A stretch of DNA of 64,000 bases from positions 1 through 64,000 of the forward strand of contig JAFUZM010000042.1 in the NCBI GenBank assembly GCA_017476605.1, given 5' to 3'. Positions 42,569-50,372 of this stretch are shown in pieces. The position numbers were made by a program, and so were the translations under genes. The stretch is from Clostridia bacterium (GTDB lineage Bacteria; Bacillota; Clostridia; Christensenellales; Aristaeellaceae). The first letter of the stretch is position 1. Each line of letters begins with the position of its first letter. The notes below the pieces were generated by a model. It did no database searches and had not been told where the DNA came from. It saw only the letters and a list, made by a program, of their open reading frames with translations.

Positions 42569-44104
42569 ATGGAACGTGTTCAAGGGAGAGAACGGTTGAT
42601 ACGAATCGGCCTTTGGCTCTTTTTATTTGCGAGTGTTGTCTCAACAATAAATATGATGATCTTGCCATTTGGACGAGCCAACTATCACTATTCTTGGATC
42701 CTGATGATCCTCAGCTTTGTTGTATCAATGGAAATGATTGGGTATGCGGACAGTAGAATGGAAGTTCTTGATGAGCAGCAGATGAAAAAAGCATCCAGGA
42801 TCGCTGGAATTCTATATGTCGTTATTTTTGCTATCATTTCTTTGCTCGCTGGATACTGGATGGAATATACACCTTCCGGGGACAATTTCATGCTTTATCA
42901 GGCATCCCAAAAACTGGCTCGGGATGGAGCGTTTGACATCGGTTCAGATTTTATTCTATATTTCTGCCGATTTTCAAATCAATGGGGCTTTCTTCTGATT
43001 TTGACGGGAATCTATCGGGTTTTATTCGCACTGGGAATTGAAAATACTTTTTATCCGTTGGCTGTCATTCAAATGTTTTTGTATGTGCTGATGTTTGGTT
43101 CAATGTTTGGAATCAGCCGGAGATTTGACGGAAATCGGGGTGTTTTAAGGGTCGTTGTGATGCTTGCCCTGTGCATTCCGATGCTTCTTGCTTCTACGGT
43201 ACTGTATACGGATACATTTTCAATGCCATTTATTATCTTTTCTTTGGAATTTGCATTAAAAACACTTTCGGCTGATACAGGCAGAAAAAGAATCATGTTT
43301 GCTCTATTGTGCGGGAGCATGGTATTCATCGGTGCTCAAATCAAGATGACGGTTTTTATCGTTTTGATTGCCGCGTCCATTCTGTGGTTATTGCAGATGC
43401 CCGATTCAAAACAGGCATTTCTCTGTGTTCTGCTTTCCCTTGCACTTTCAGCAGGCGGAACGGTCATTGTTCATAACTATGTGCTGGATCGCTATTTGGA
43501 TCGCTCGATTTATAATCAGGAAAACACCCCTATTATTCATTGGGTAATGATGTCTATTCCGGATGCAGACAATCCATATGGTGGATTTTCCATGGACTAT
43601 GCGCTTACGTGGAAGATGATGGATGAAGGCGCAAGCCATAAGGAAGTCATGGACTCCATCTATTCAAGAATGAAAGATAAGATCTATTCCCTTCGCTACC
43701 CAAATCGGCTGCTTTTGGCACTCTTCAGGAAAAATAGTGCCATTGTTGCAGATGGGACATTCGGTATGACGGAGATGCTGGATGATCGGCCAATTCGGCG
43801 AAATATCGTTTCTGAGATCGTCCTTGAAGATGGACGATATAATGCTATCTATAGCGCGATTGCGACGGGAATCTGGCTTTCTCAAATGTTTCTGGTATGC
43901 GCACAGGTGTTTTTGGAATTAATAGCCAGGCGATATGAAAAAGCAATGCTGGAGATTGCAGCGCTTGGTGTGCTGATTTTCCTTATGCTTTGGGAGGCAA
44001 GAAGCAGGTATATCTTTGGATTTGTTCCTGTCTTTTTAATGATTGCCGCGTTGCCTGGCGCCACGATAAGAATGCAAAGTGATGGAATCGCCAATAACAG
44101 GTAG
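42569..44104 (+). CDS. Polytopic membrane protein, GT-C/GT39-like glycosyltransferase
   Basis: A 511-residue protein with about eleven membrane segments. After the third helix the outer loop has YTPSGDNFMLYQASQKLA near residue 93 with an acidic Asp, followed by FSNQWGFLLILTG near 135. The C-terminal region contains LWEARSRYIFGFVPVFL near 477, the E-x-R-Y motif common in GT39-type enzymes. This is the layout of GT-C transferases that use polyprenyl-linked sugars. It lies between two MBOAT/SGNH pairs. AAGGGGG lies 7 bases before the ATG. Substrate is not known. No close relationship to the A-E family was seen. Confidence 0.75.
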   Translation: MERVQGRERLIRIGLWLFLFASVVSTINMMILPFGRANYHYSWILMILSFVVSMEMIGYADSRMEVLDEQQMKKASRIAGILYVVIFAIISLLAGYWMEYTPSGDNFMLYQASQKLARDGAFDIGSDFILYFCRFSNQWGFLLILTGIYRVLFALGIENTFYPLAVIQMFLYVLMFGSMFGISRRFDGNRGVLRVVVMLALCIPMLLASTVLYTDTFSMPFIIFSLEFALKTLSADTGRKRIMFALLCGSMVFIGAQIKMTVFIVLIAASILWLLQMPDSKQAFLCVLLSLALSAGGTVIVHNYVLDRYLDRSIYNQENTPIIHWVMMSIPDADNPYGGFSMDYALTWKMMDEGASHKEVMDSIYSRMKDKIYSLRYPNRLLLALFRKNSAIVADGTFGMTEMLDDRPIRRNIVSEIVLEDGRYNAIYSAIATGIWLSQMFLVCAQVFLELIARRYEKAMLEIAALGVLIFLMLWEARSRYIFGFVPVFLMIAALPGATIRMQSDGIANNR

Positions 44105-44109
44105 GTAAC

Positions 44110-45648
44110 ATGACGACATATAAACTGTTGGATTTTCTTTTGCCGATGGTACTGATTCAGAATCTTGCACCAGTTCCAATAAAGCCATTTGTACTTCTTG
44201 TAATGAGTTTATTCATCTATAGTACCAGTGGATGGCAGGGGCTTTGTTTTATGGTGATTGCTGCGAGCGTTACCTATGTCGGCGCAATCTACATTGACCA
44301 GCAAGCTGAAATGGAACATGCGACAGATAAAAAGAGCGAAAGTGGAAGAACAAGGCGAGAGCAACTGCGCAGAAAACGCAGAAGGATGTTGTATGCAGTA
44401 CTCTTGATATGTTTTGGATTACTTTGTGCTTTGAAATATGTTCCGCAGATGCCATATTATATTGGTTTAATATGTGAACGTCTTTTCGGCATTAAGGTCG
44501 AATGGGCATCCTTTGAGATCCCGTTAGGTGTTTCTTTTTATACTTTTGCTCTAATGGGCTATCTGCTTGATGTGTATAACAGGAAATATCATGCAGAACG
44601 TAATTATATTCGTTTGCTTCTTTTCACATGTTATTTTCCTTTACTCATTCAGGGACCGATTTGTCGGTACAATGATTTAGCGCCTCAACTTGCAAAGGAA
44701 TCTTCTGTGCCTTTGGAGGAAACAAGTCGAGGACTTCTTAGAATTTTATGGGGATTGTTTAAAAAGAAGGTTGTTGCAGATCGGGCAGTTATTCTTGTGA
44801 ATGCTATTTTTAAGCCCCAGGCTGCTGTAGGAGGAACGCTTGGAGTGGTTGGCGTGCTGTTTTATTCCTTACAGCAGTATGCTGATTTTTCGGGTGGTAT
44901 TGACATAGTACTGGGGATATCTCAGATGATGGGAATTTATCCTACTGAGAATTTCAGACAGCCATACTTTGCTACTTCTTTGGGCGATTTTTGGCGACGG
45001 TGGCATATTACACTTGGCAGTTGGATGAGGGATTATGTTTTCTATCCATTTGCACTATCCAAACCGATGCAAATACTGAGCAAAACACTCAAAAAGCGAG
45101 GGAGAAAAACACTTTCAAGGACAATCCCTGCTGCACTCGGAAATATTCTGGTTTTTGCGATTGTGGGTCTCTGGCATGGAAGAACTTCCAATTTTATTGC
45201 ATGGGGACTCTATAATGGCATTATTCTTGCGATTTCCGCACTGGCGGAACCGTTTTTGATGAAACATAGAACCAACGGGCATGCTTGGTTTAAGGTGATT
45301 CGCACATTTATTATTGTCAACATTGGATGGTTTTTTGACCGCAGTGCGTCTTTGGGGCAGGCACTGCATATGATAGGGAATATCTTTACCAAACCGGAAA
45401 TCGGGCAGCTTTTTTCTGGATTCTTTACACGCTTTAGTCTAAAGCCGACAGACTATCTCATTTTGGCTGTTTCAGTAATCATTATGTTCGTGATTTCAAT
45501 GATTCATGAAAAAGGAAAGAGGATATCTACCTGGCTGGGACAAAAGAGCAGGGTTCAAAGAGCGGTAATTGTATTTCTGATCTTTTTCGGTATTTTATGG
45601 TTTGCTGTTCCGCAAACCAATACTGGATTTATGTATGCCATGTATTAA
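44110..45648 (+). CDS. MBOAT-family membrane O-acyltransferase (AlgI/DltB-like), copy 2
   Basis: A 512-residue protein with about ten membrane helices. It shares with copy 1 GVSFYTFALMGYLLDVYNRK near residue 138, FPLLIQGPICRYNDL near 178, GDFWRRWHITLGSWMRDYV near 295 and IVGLWHGRTSNFIAWGLYNG near 350, in which LWHG supplies the catalytic His. A basic cytoplasmic loop at about residues 75-95 is longer than in copy 1. It begins 5 bases after the GT-C gene and is followed by its own SGNH partner. The two MBOATs are clearly divergent, so they may act on different acceptors or acyl groups. Confidence 0.9.
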   Translation: MTTYKLLDFLLPMVLIQNLAPVPIKPFVLLVMSLFIYSTSGWQGLCFMVIAASVTYVGAIYIDQQAEMEHATDKKSESGRTRREQLRRKRRRMLYAVLLICFGLLCALKYVPQMPYYIGLICERLFGIKVEWASFEIPLGVSFYTFALMGYLLDVYNRKYHAERNYIRLLLFTCYFPLLIQGPICRYNDLAPQLAKESSVPLEETSRGLLRILWGLFKKKVVADRAVILVNAIFKPQAAVGGTLGVVGVLFYSLQQYADFSGGIDIVLGISQMMGIYPTENFRQPYFATSLGDFWRRWHITLGSWMRDYVFYPFALSKPMQILSKTLKKRGRKTLSRTIPAALGNILVFAIVGLWHGRTSNFIAWGLYNGIILAISALAEPFLMKHRTNGHAWFKVIRTFIIVNIGWFFDRSASLGQALHMIGNIFTKPEIGQLFSGFFTRFSLKPTDYLILAVSVIIMFVISMIHEKGKRISTWLGQKSRVQRAVIVFLIFFGILWFAVPQTNTGFMYAMY

Positions 45649-45674
45649 GTATAGGGCAAGAAGGAGACAAAACA

Positions 45675-46997
45675 ATGAAAAAGAGTTTGCGAGGAGCGAT
45701 CATTCTTTTTGTATTGCTTTTGGTATATTGCACGCTTTCTTTGCTCAACACTTTTTTTCTGAAAAGAGATACACCTTCTTACTTGCCTATCCATGAGCTC
45801 AAACAGAGAGATGATATTGATGCAGTGGTTATTGGGTCCTCTGTTATACGCAATGGAATCAATCCAAAGATTATGACGGATAAAACAGGATTGACGTTCT
45901 TTAATCTTGGAATTCCTGGAATGAGGGTTCCAAGTGTTGAAACCTTTGTTCGTTTTGCGGAAAAGAATAGCCATCCGAAGTATTTTCTTTTAGCTCTGGA
46001 GCGAGATTTAGTGGGGGTAGAATCCATTCAGGATTACAATCTTCACAAGCGTATCTGGCCGCATTTTGATTCTTTATGGGATCGGTTTATCTATTATCTC
46101 AATATTTCCTGGCGAAATGGGTTGTGGATTGAGAATGCACTTGTGTTCAAGAGTGATCCTGTTAAGACATGGGAGGATATGAAAAAGGTACTGACCATTG
46201 ATCAGAACTCTACGTATTATGCGGAGGAAGTGCATGCAAAGAATCCTCAATTACAGTATGAGGGAGATGGATTTTTACGGGCACTAGTTTATGAAGATGG
46301 AAACAAGAAGCTGGCATATGAATACTATGCGTGGAATGGTGCATCATATCCGGGAATCCCTGATAAGCAGGTGAGATGGCTGGTTGAATTGCGGGATACT
46401 TGCAGAAAGCTTAATGCAGAACTTATAGTAATCATTCCCCCAACGCATTCTATCATTACATTTTCGCAATTACCAAACATGGAATTTACGGAAGAAGCTC
46501 AAAGAATTTGCCAAGAATATGACATCCCATTTTGGGATTTTACCAGAATGAAAAGATCACTCTGGCCAGATCTGGACTCTTACTTTTATGATGTTGGGCA
46601 CTTAAGTGGCGATGGTGCAGATTGCTTTAGTGATGCATTCGGTTCTTTCTTCAGTGATTATTTGAATGGTCAGGATGTCTCAGATCGATTTTATGATTCG
46701 TGGGAATCTTGCTTAGAGGAAGTCTCACTGGTCAATGCATATATGGATTTTTGGTATGATGATGACGGAATGGTTCATGCTTACGCAGATTATATCGGAG
46801 GACCATCTGTAGAGCCTTCTTTTTGTTTCACGCTAATTCGGGATGAACATGAAGATATCCTACAGGAGTTTACACGATATAAGCAGGAACTGATACTCGA
46901 TCCAACGCTTGTACAGGGAGAGACGATCTGTGTCTATGTCCGGGATGATACACACCCGGAGAGACCTCCGGTACAGTTTATCAGCGAGTGTCCGTGA
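45675..46997 (+). CDS. SGNH/DltD-like acyltransferase partner, copy 2
   Basis: A 440-residue protein starting at ATG 45675 behind AAGGAGA; the longer frame to 45597 lies inside the MBOAT gene. One N-terminal membrane helix (residues 6-24) precedes the outer domain. The nucleophile motif is VIGSSVIRNGINP near residue 50, the oxyanion region FFNLGIPGMRVPS near 75, and the catalytic pair is in FYDVGHLSGDGA near 310. About 110 residues beyond the SGNH core form an extra beta-rich C-terminal domain (FTLIRDEHEDILQEF near 400), which copy 1 lacks; it may be carbohydrate-binding. It is the partner of MBOAT copy 2. Confidence 0.83.
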   Translation: MKKSLRGAIILFVLLLVYCTLSLLNTFFLKRDTPSYLPIHELKQRDDIDAVVIGSSVIRNGINPKIMTDKTGLTFFNLGIPGMRVPSVETFVRFAEKNSHPKYFLLALERDLVGVESIQDYNLHKRIWPHFDSLWDRFIYYLNISWRNGLWIENALVFKSDPVKTWEDMKKVLTIDQNSTYYAEEVHAKNPQLQYEGDGFLRALVYEDGNKKLAYEYYAWNGASYPGIPDKQVRWLVELRDTCRKLNAELIVIIPPTHSIITFSQLPNMEFTEEAQRICQEYDIPFWDFTRMKRSLWPDLDSYFYDVGHLSGDGADCFSDAFGSFFSDYLNGQDVSDRFYDSWESCLEEVSLVNAYMDFWYDDDGMVHAYADYIGGPSVEPSFCFTLIRDEHEDILQEFTRYKQELILDPTLVQGETICVYVRDDTHPERPPVQFISECP

Positions 46998-47040
46998 TCG
47001 GAGTCGATGACGATAAAAGAACTGGGGGCAGGTGAATGGA

Positions 47041-48627
47041 ATGGATAAAGGAAAACGCCGGAATAAAATAGGTATTTGTCTAATCAATGGCGTTGATGAG
47101 AAAAAAAGAGTCGGAGTGGTGGTGCTTTTCTGTCTGTTTTGTGCCGGACTTGCATTGTTGCCTGCCAGCACAAGTTCTCCGCTATATGCAACTAATTTTT
47201 GGACAGATTCTAATATCTATTTTACGATAGGGCGAGGAATGATCCATGGTCTTGTTCCCTATCGTGACCTGTTTGATCATAAAGGGCCCCTGATCTTTAT
47301 GATCTATGCGGTTGGCGCATTGCTGAGTGAGAAGAGCTTTTTGGGTGTCTATTTTCTTGAAGTTATTTCGCTTGCACTAACACTGCTATTGACGTATAAG
47401 ATTGTCCGACTTCATTGTAGTAGCGCAACTGCATTGCTGGCGGTTCCGATTATGGCAGCCTTCACAGTTTCGTGCACAGCTTTCAATCAGGGCGGAAGTG
47501 CAGAGGAGTTTTGCTTGCCTGCTTTGACGTTTATACTTTATGCAGCTATGCGGCTTATGGATAAGCAAGTTGAATTGGATCGTTCACGAGAACAAGGGCT
47601 CTTGTTTGGCTTTGGTCTGGCAACGGGCTGGATATTTATGATCAAGTTCACTATATGTGGATTGGCTCTGGGGCTGGGAAGTTTTATGCTGGTAACAACT
47701 CTGTATTGTGAAGGCGCTTCAAAGATGCTTTGGTCACTTCTTTGGTTGGCAATTGGTTTTTTTGTGATCTGTGCAGTTCCTATTGTTTATTTACTACTGA
47801 ACCATACACTTATTTTGGCATTTGACATTTACTTTATTCAAAATATTTTTGAATATGGTGATTCAACCATGTCATTTAAGGAACATCTATATAATGCTGC
47901 AGCTTATTTCAGAACGCAGGGGGCAATTAATCAGGCAGTACGAAATCTTACGATTATTGGATGTTTTGGAGCATTGTTATATCAATGCATGAAGAAGGAA
48001 CGCGGGTTTATTTTGAAGGCTCTGTCTTTTTCTGTAAGTGCCGGTGTGTTTTTGCTTGGAGTCTATTGGGGAAGTATAGCACATCCTTACTATGCTATTG
48101 TATTTGCGCCTCTCATGACATTAGGTCTTTGCAGCATTGGCGTGTTGATGGAACGAGGGCTGAAACTGGCACAAAAGCCGGCAATACTGTTGGTTTTCTG
48201 CAGCCTTAGCACAATTCTTTTGATTCCGTTTGTTATTTTTCGCTGTCAGGCGTGGCCTCTGCATATGGTAAAAAGGGATGAAATGGCACAGACTCGCTTT
48301 GCGCAAATACTTGAGGAGAAGGGAGATGGGACACTTCTTGATTTAACCAGTCATGATCAGGGATTTTATCTGGCAAGCGGGCGTTTACCGTCTTTTCGAT
48401 ATTTTATAGATAATAATCTTGATACTCAGGAAAAACGTGAGTCTATTAATGGCTACCTAAAGGATGCAAGGCCGGATTATGTTGTTTGCTGGTGGCGTGA
48501 TCCTGGCGAAAACTATTCATTGATTGCAGAGGAGACCAGCCCGTTTGATTTGAATGATCTCAGAACATATAAACTGTATGAGCGAAAAGCTGATAACGAA
48601 AATGGATTGGGTGTAACCATGCAGTGA
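47041..48627 (+). CDS. Polytopic membrane glycosyltransferase-like protein (GT39/ArnT-like GT-C), paralogue of 12330
   Basis: A 528-residue protein with about twelve membrane segments. The first outer loop reads FWTDSNIYFTIGRGM near residue 55 and FDHKGPLIFM near 78, matching the SSDSSIYMTMG and WDHKGPILF motifs of the gene at 12330. The C-terminus reads PDYVVCWWRDPGENY near 482, matching PNWVVIYTSD there. This is a GT39/ArnT-like member of the GT-C class. ATG 47041 is preferred, with AGGTG 6 bases ahead, over GTG 47032. It closes the run of plus-strand genes begun at the surface operon and ends at a bidirectional terminator. Confidence 0.75.
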   Translation: MDKGKRRNKIGICLINGVDEKKRVGVVVLFCLFCAGLALLPASTSSPLYATNFWTDSNIYFTIGRGMIHGLVPYRDLFDHKGPLIFMIYAVGALLSEKSFLGVYFLEVISLALTLLLTYKIVRLHCSSATALLAVPIMAAFTVSCTAFNQGGSAEEFCLPALTFILYAAMRLMDKQVELDRSREQGLLFGFGLATGWIFMIKFTICGLALGLGSFMLVTTLYCEGASKMLWSLLWLAIGFFVICAVPIVYLLLNHTLILAFDIYFIQNIFEYGDSTMSFKEHLYNAAAYFRTQGAINQAVRNLTIIGCFGALLYQCMKKERGFILKALSFSVSAGVFLLGVYWGSIAHPYYAIVFAPLMTLGLCSIGVLMERGLKLAQKPAILLVFCSLSTILLIPFVIFRCQAWPLHMVKRDEMAQTRFAQILEEKGDGTLLDLTSHDQGFYLASGRLPSFRYFIDNNLDTQEKRESINGYLKDARPDYVVCWWRDPGENYSLIAEETSPFDLNDLRTYKLYERKADNENGLGVTMQ

Positions 48628-48648
48628 TCAGCGCTACGAAAGATCTTG

Positions 48649-48686
48649 AAAAACGCACCACAAGGAATTCCTTGCGGTGCGTTTTT
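48649..48686. terminator. Bidirectional Rho-independent terminator
   Basis: AAAAACGCACC at 48649-48659 and GGTGCGTTTTT at 48676-48686 form a near-perfect stem that continues inward through CAAGGAATTCCTTG, with a single A/C mismatch. A-runs and T-runs on both sides make it usable by the plus-strand gene ending at 48627 and the minus-strand gene ending at 48688. Confidence 0.9.
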
Positions 48687-48687
48687 C

Positions 48688-50289
48688 TCATTGTTGAGCC
48701 CAATAGGTAGTATGGTAGTCGCTTAAAATCTGGTTAACCTCGATACCGGAATCATAGGCATAAATATATACGCCATTTTCATTATACACCAAATGATCTT
48801 CTGTACCTGGGAAGGGAATAAACCCCTGTTCATCGATATCGGTGTATACGAATACCGGTTGATCTGGAACTTGGGTGATGTGAGCAGCGCTCTGAAGCCA
48901 TTTGTATGGCTCTCCTCCTGCCCAAGTTTCATATACAATGATTTCAAGGCTACCATCACTTTCCTCGGTTAGAGGATGGCCATCCCAGAATGTGGCATAT
49001 CCAATGGTATAGTTGTTTTCAACAAGCCATTCAACTGCTTTTTGCCGCGGTGTTTTCGTTGACGTTTGAGAAGTGCGAATATAGTCAACTGAGACAAGAA
49101 TGAAAAAGAAACACAACAAGCAGCATAGAATATGGCCAAACAATTTATGACAATGTCGATTCCATATAAAGCAAAAAACATAGGTGACCATGAACAGGAA
49201 TGCGACAAGATAATAACTGATATGATATTCTGAAGAACTTTGTCCAAAAGTACAATTAATCAGGACTCCGGTAAAACAACCACAGAGTGCAAAGCAAGCA
49301 AATGAATGTGTAGGATCTTTACGTGTAAAAACATCCCAGATGCAAAGAATTAGCATGATTACCGGGAAACAAAGACATCCAAGGGCGAGAATACCTTTAA
49401 GACTGAATAACGGAACATTTGGCCGGAATCCAAGATAGACTTTCCAAGATTCAAAATGTCCAATAAAATCAAGAAGTGAAAAGGAATGTATGGCGGTGTC
49501 AGAATAATTGGTTACGTAGTATTGCTTTGAAAGAATGGTGAAGTTAATGATGCAGCCAACAAAGGATACGATGGTCGATATTGCAAGTACAAAGAATCGA
49601 CGGTGTTCCATTTCTGTTTCTTCCGGATTTGAAGAGAGGCTGGCTGTAAAATACCTCCGAATATAGGGGAGAAACGCGACAAGACAATATGGGGAAGTAA
49701 ATTCCATGAAAATACGAACGCCTTTAAGACTATACCAGAAACTAATTAAAAGAATGAAAAAGAGATAAAGTTTCTTTTGGTACCGTGGTTTTCGAATATA
49801 ACGTTCTATCAGGCCATATAAAACACAGGCGAGGATCAGGGACATTGAATAAAAGCCTCCCCATGGGAGAATAAATGCATAAGCTTCTCCAAGCGGGAGT
49901 GTAAGTAGGCACACAGCATAAATAGCCCAGGGCTGCTTTCCATGCGCAAAAGCAGCGTAGAGAAAGGCGATAATGCAGCCGGCCATCAATAGCGCAATTG
50001 CAAATGTACGTGCCATGTGCCACGAAGAGAAGAGAAGAAGGCCTAACTGAAATGCAGGGATTGATGATGCAATGGTAAGACCCGTCGAATAATACCAGTT
50101 TTTACTCAGCAGAGTATGTTCTTTATTAAAAAAGTCTGCCATTACCATTTCGGAGGATAGATCTCCATTCAGCTTATTGCTACCAAAACGGTAAAAGGAA
50201 AGAATGGAAAAGAGGTAACAAAGAAGAAGGATAGTCCAAGGGAGCAGGACTAAAAAAGAAGATAAAGGTTTGCGTTTTGAAGTATCCAT
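48688..50289 (-). CDS. Polytopic membrane protein, putative GT-C glycosyltransferase, dispersed family member D
   Basis: A 533-residue paralogue of the genes at 180, 2669, 10721 and 50373. LNGDLSSEMVMAD near residue 38 and WYYSTG near 63 follow the first helix, GVRIF lies near 190, LGFRPN near 280, and YATFWDGHPLTEESDG near 430. The first Asp of the family DAD motif is Asn-Gly-Asp here, and YSTE is YSTG, so not all acidic positions are kept. An in-frame TAA lies directly before the ATG, and the nearest strong site, GAGGAGG, is about 30 bases upstream, separated by a small hairpin. It is the last minus-strand gene after member E, with an 83-base gap. Confidence 0.72.
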   Translation of the reverse strand: MDTSKRKPLSSFLVLLPWTILLLCYLFSILSFYRFGSNKLNGDLSSEMVMADFFNKEHTLLSKNWYYSTGLTIASSIPAFQLGLLLFSSWHMARTFAIALLMAGCIIAFLYAAFAHGKQPWAIYAVCLLTLPLGEAYAFILPWGGFYSMSLILACVLYGLIERYIRKPRYQKKLYLFFILLISFWYSLKGVRIFMEFTSPYCLVAFLPYIRRYFTASLSSNPEETEMEHRRFFVLAISTIVSFVGCIINFTILSKQYYVTNYSDTAIHSFSLLDFIGHFESWKVYLGFRPNVPLFSLKGILALGCLCFPVIMLILCIWDVFTRKDPTHSFACFALCGCFTGVLINCTFGQSSSEYHISYYLVAFLFMVTYVFCFIWNRHCHKLFGHILCCLLCFFFILVSVDYIRTSQTSTKTPRQKAVEWLVENNYTIGYATFWDGHPLTEESDGSLEIIVYETWAGGEPYKWLQSAAHITQVPDQPVFVYTDIDEQGFIPFPGTEDHLVYNENGVYIYAYDSGIEVNQILSDYHTTYWAQQ

Positions 50290-50372
50290 TTAGATTCAAG
50301 GCCTAAATTCAGGCTTAATCCTCCTCAGCATTAAAAGTCCAACGTGGATCTGAAAAGCGTTTTCAGGTACTA

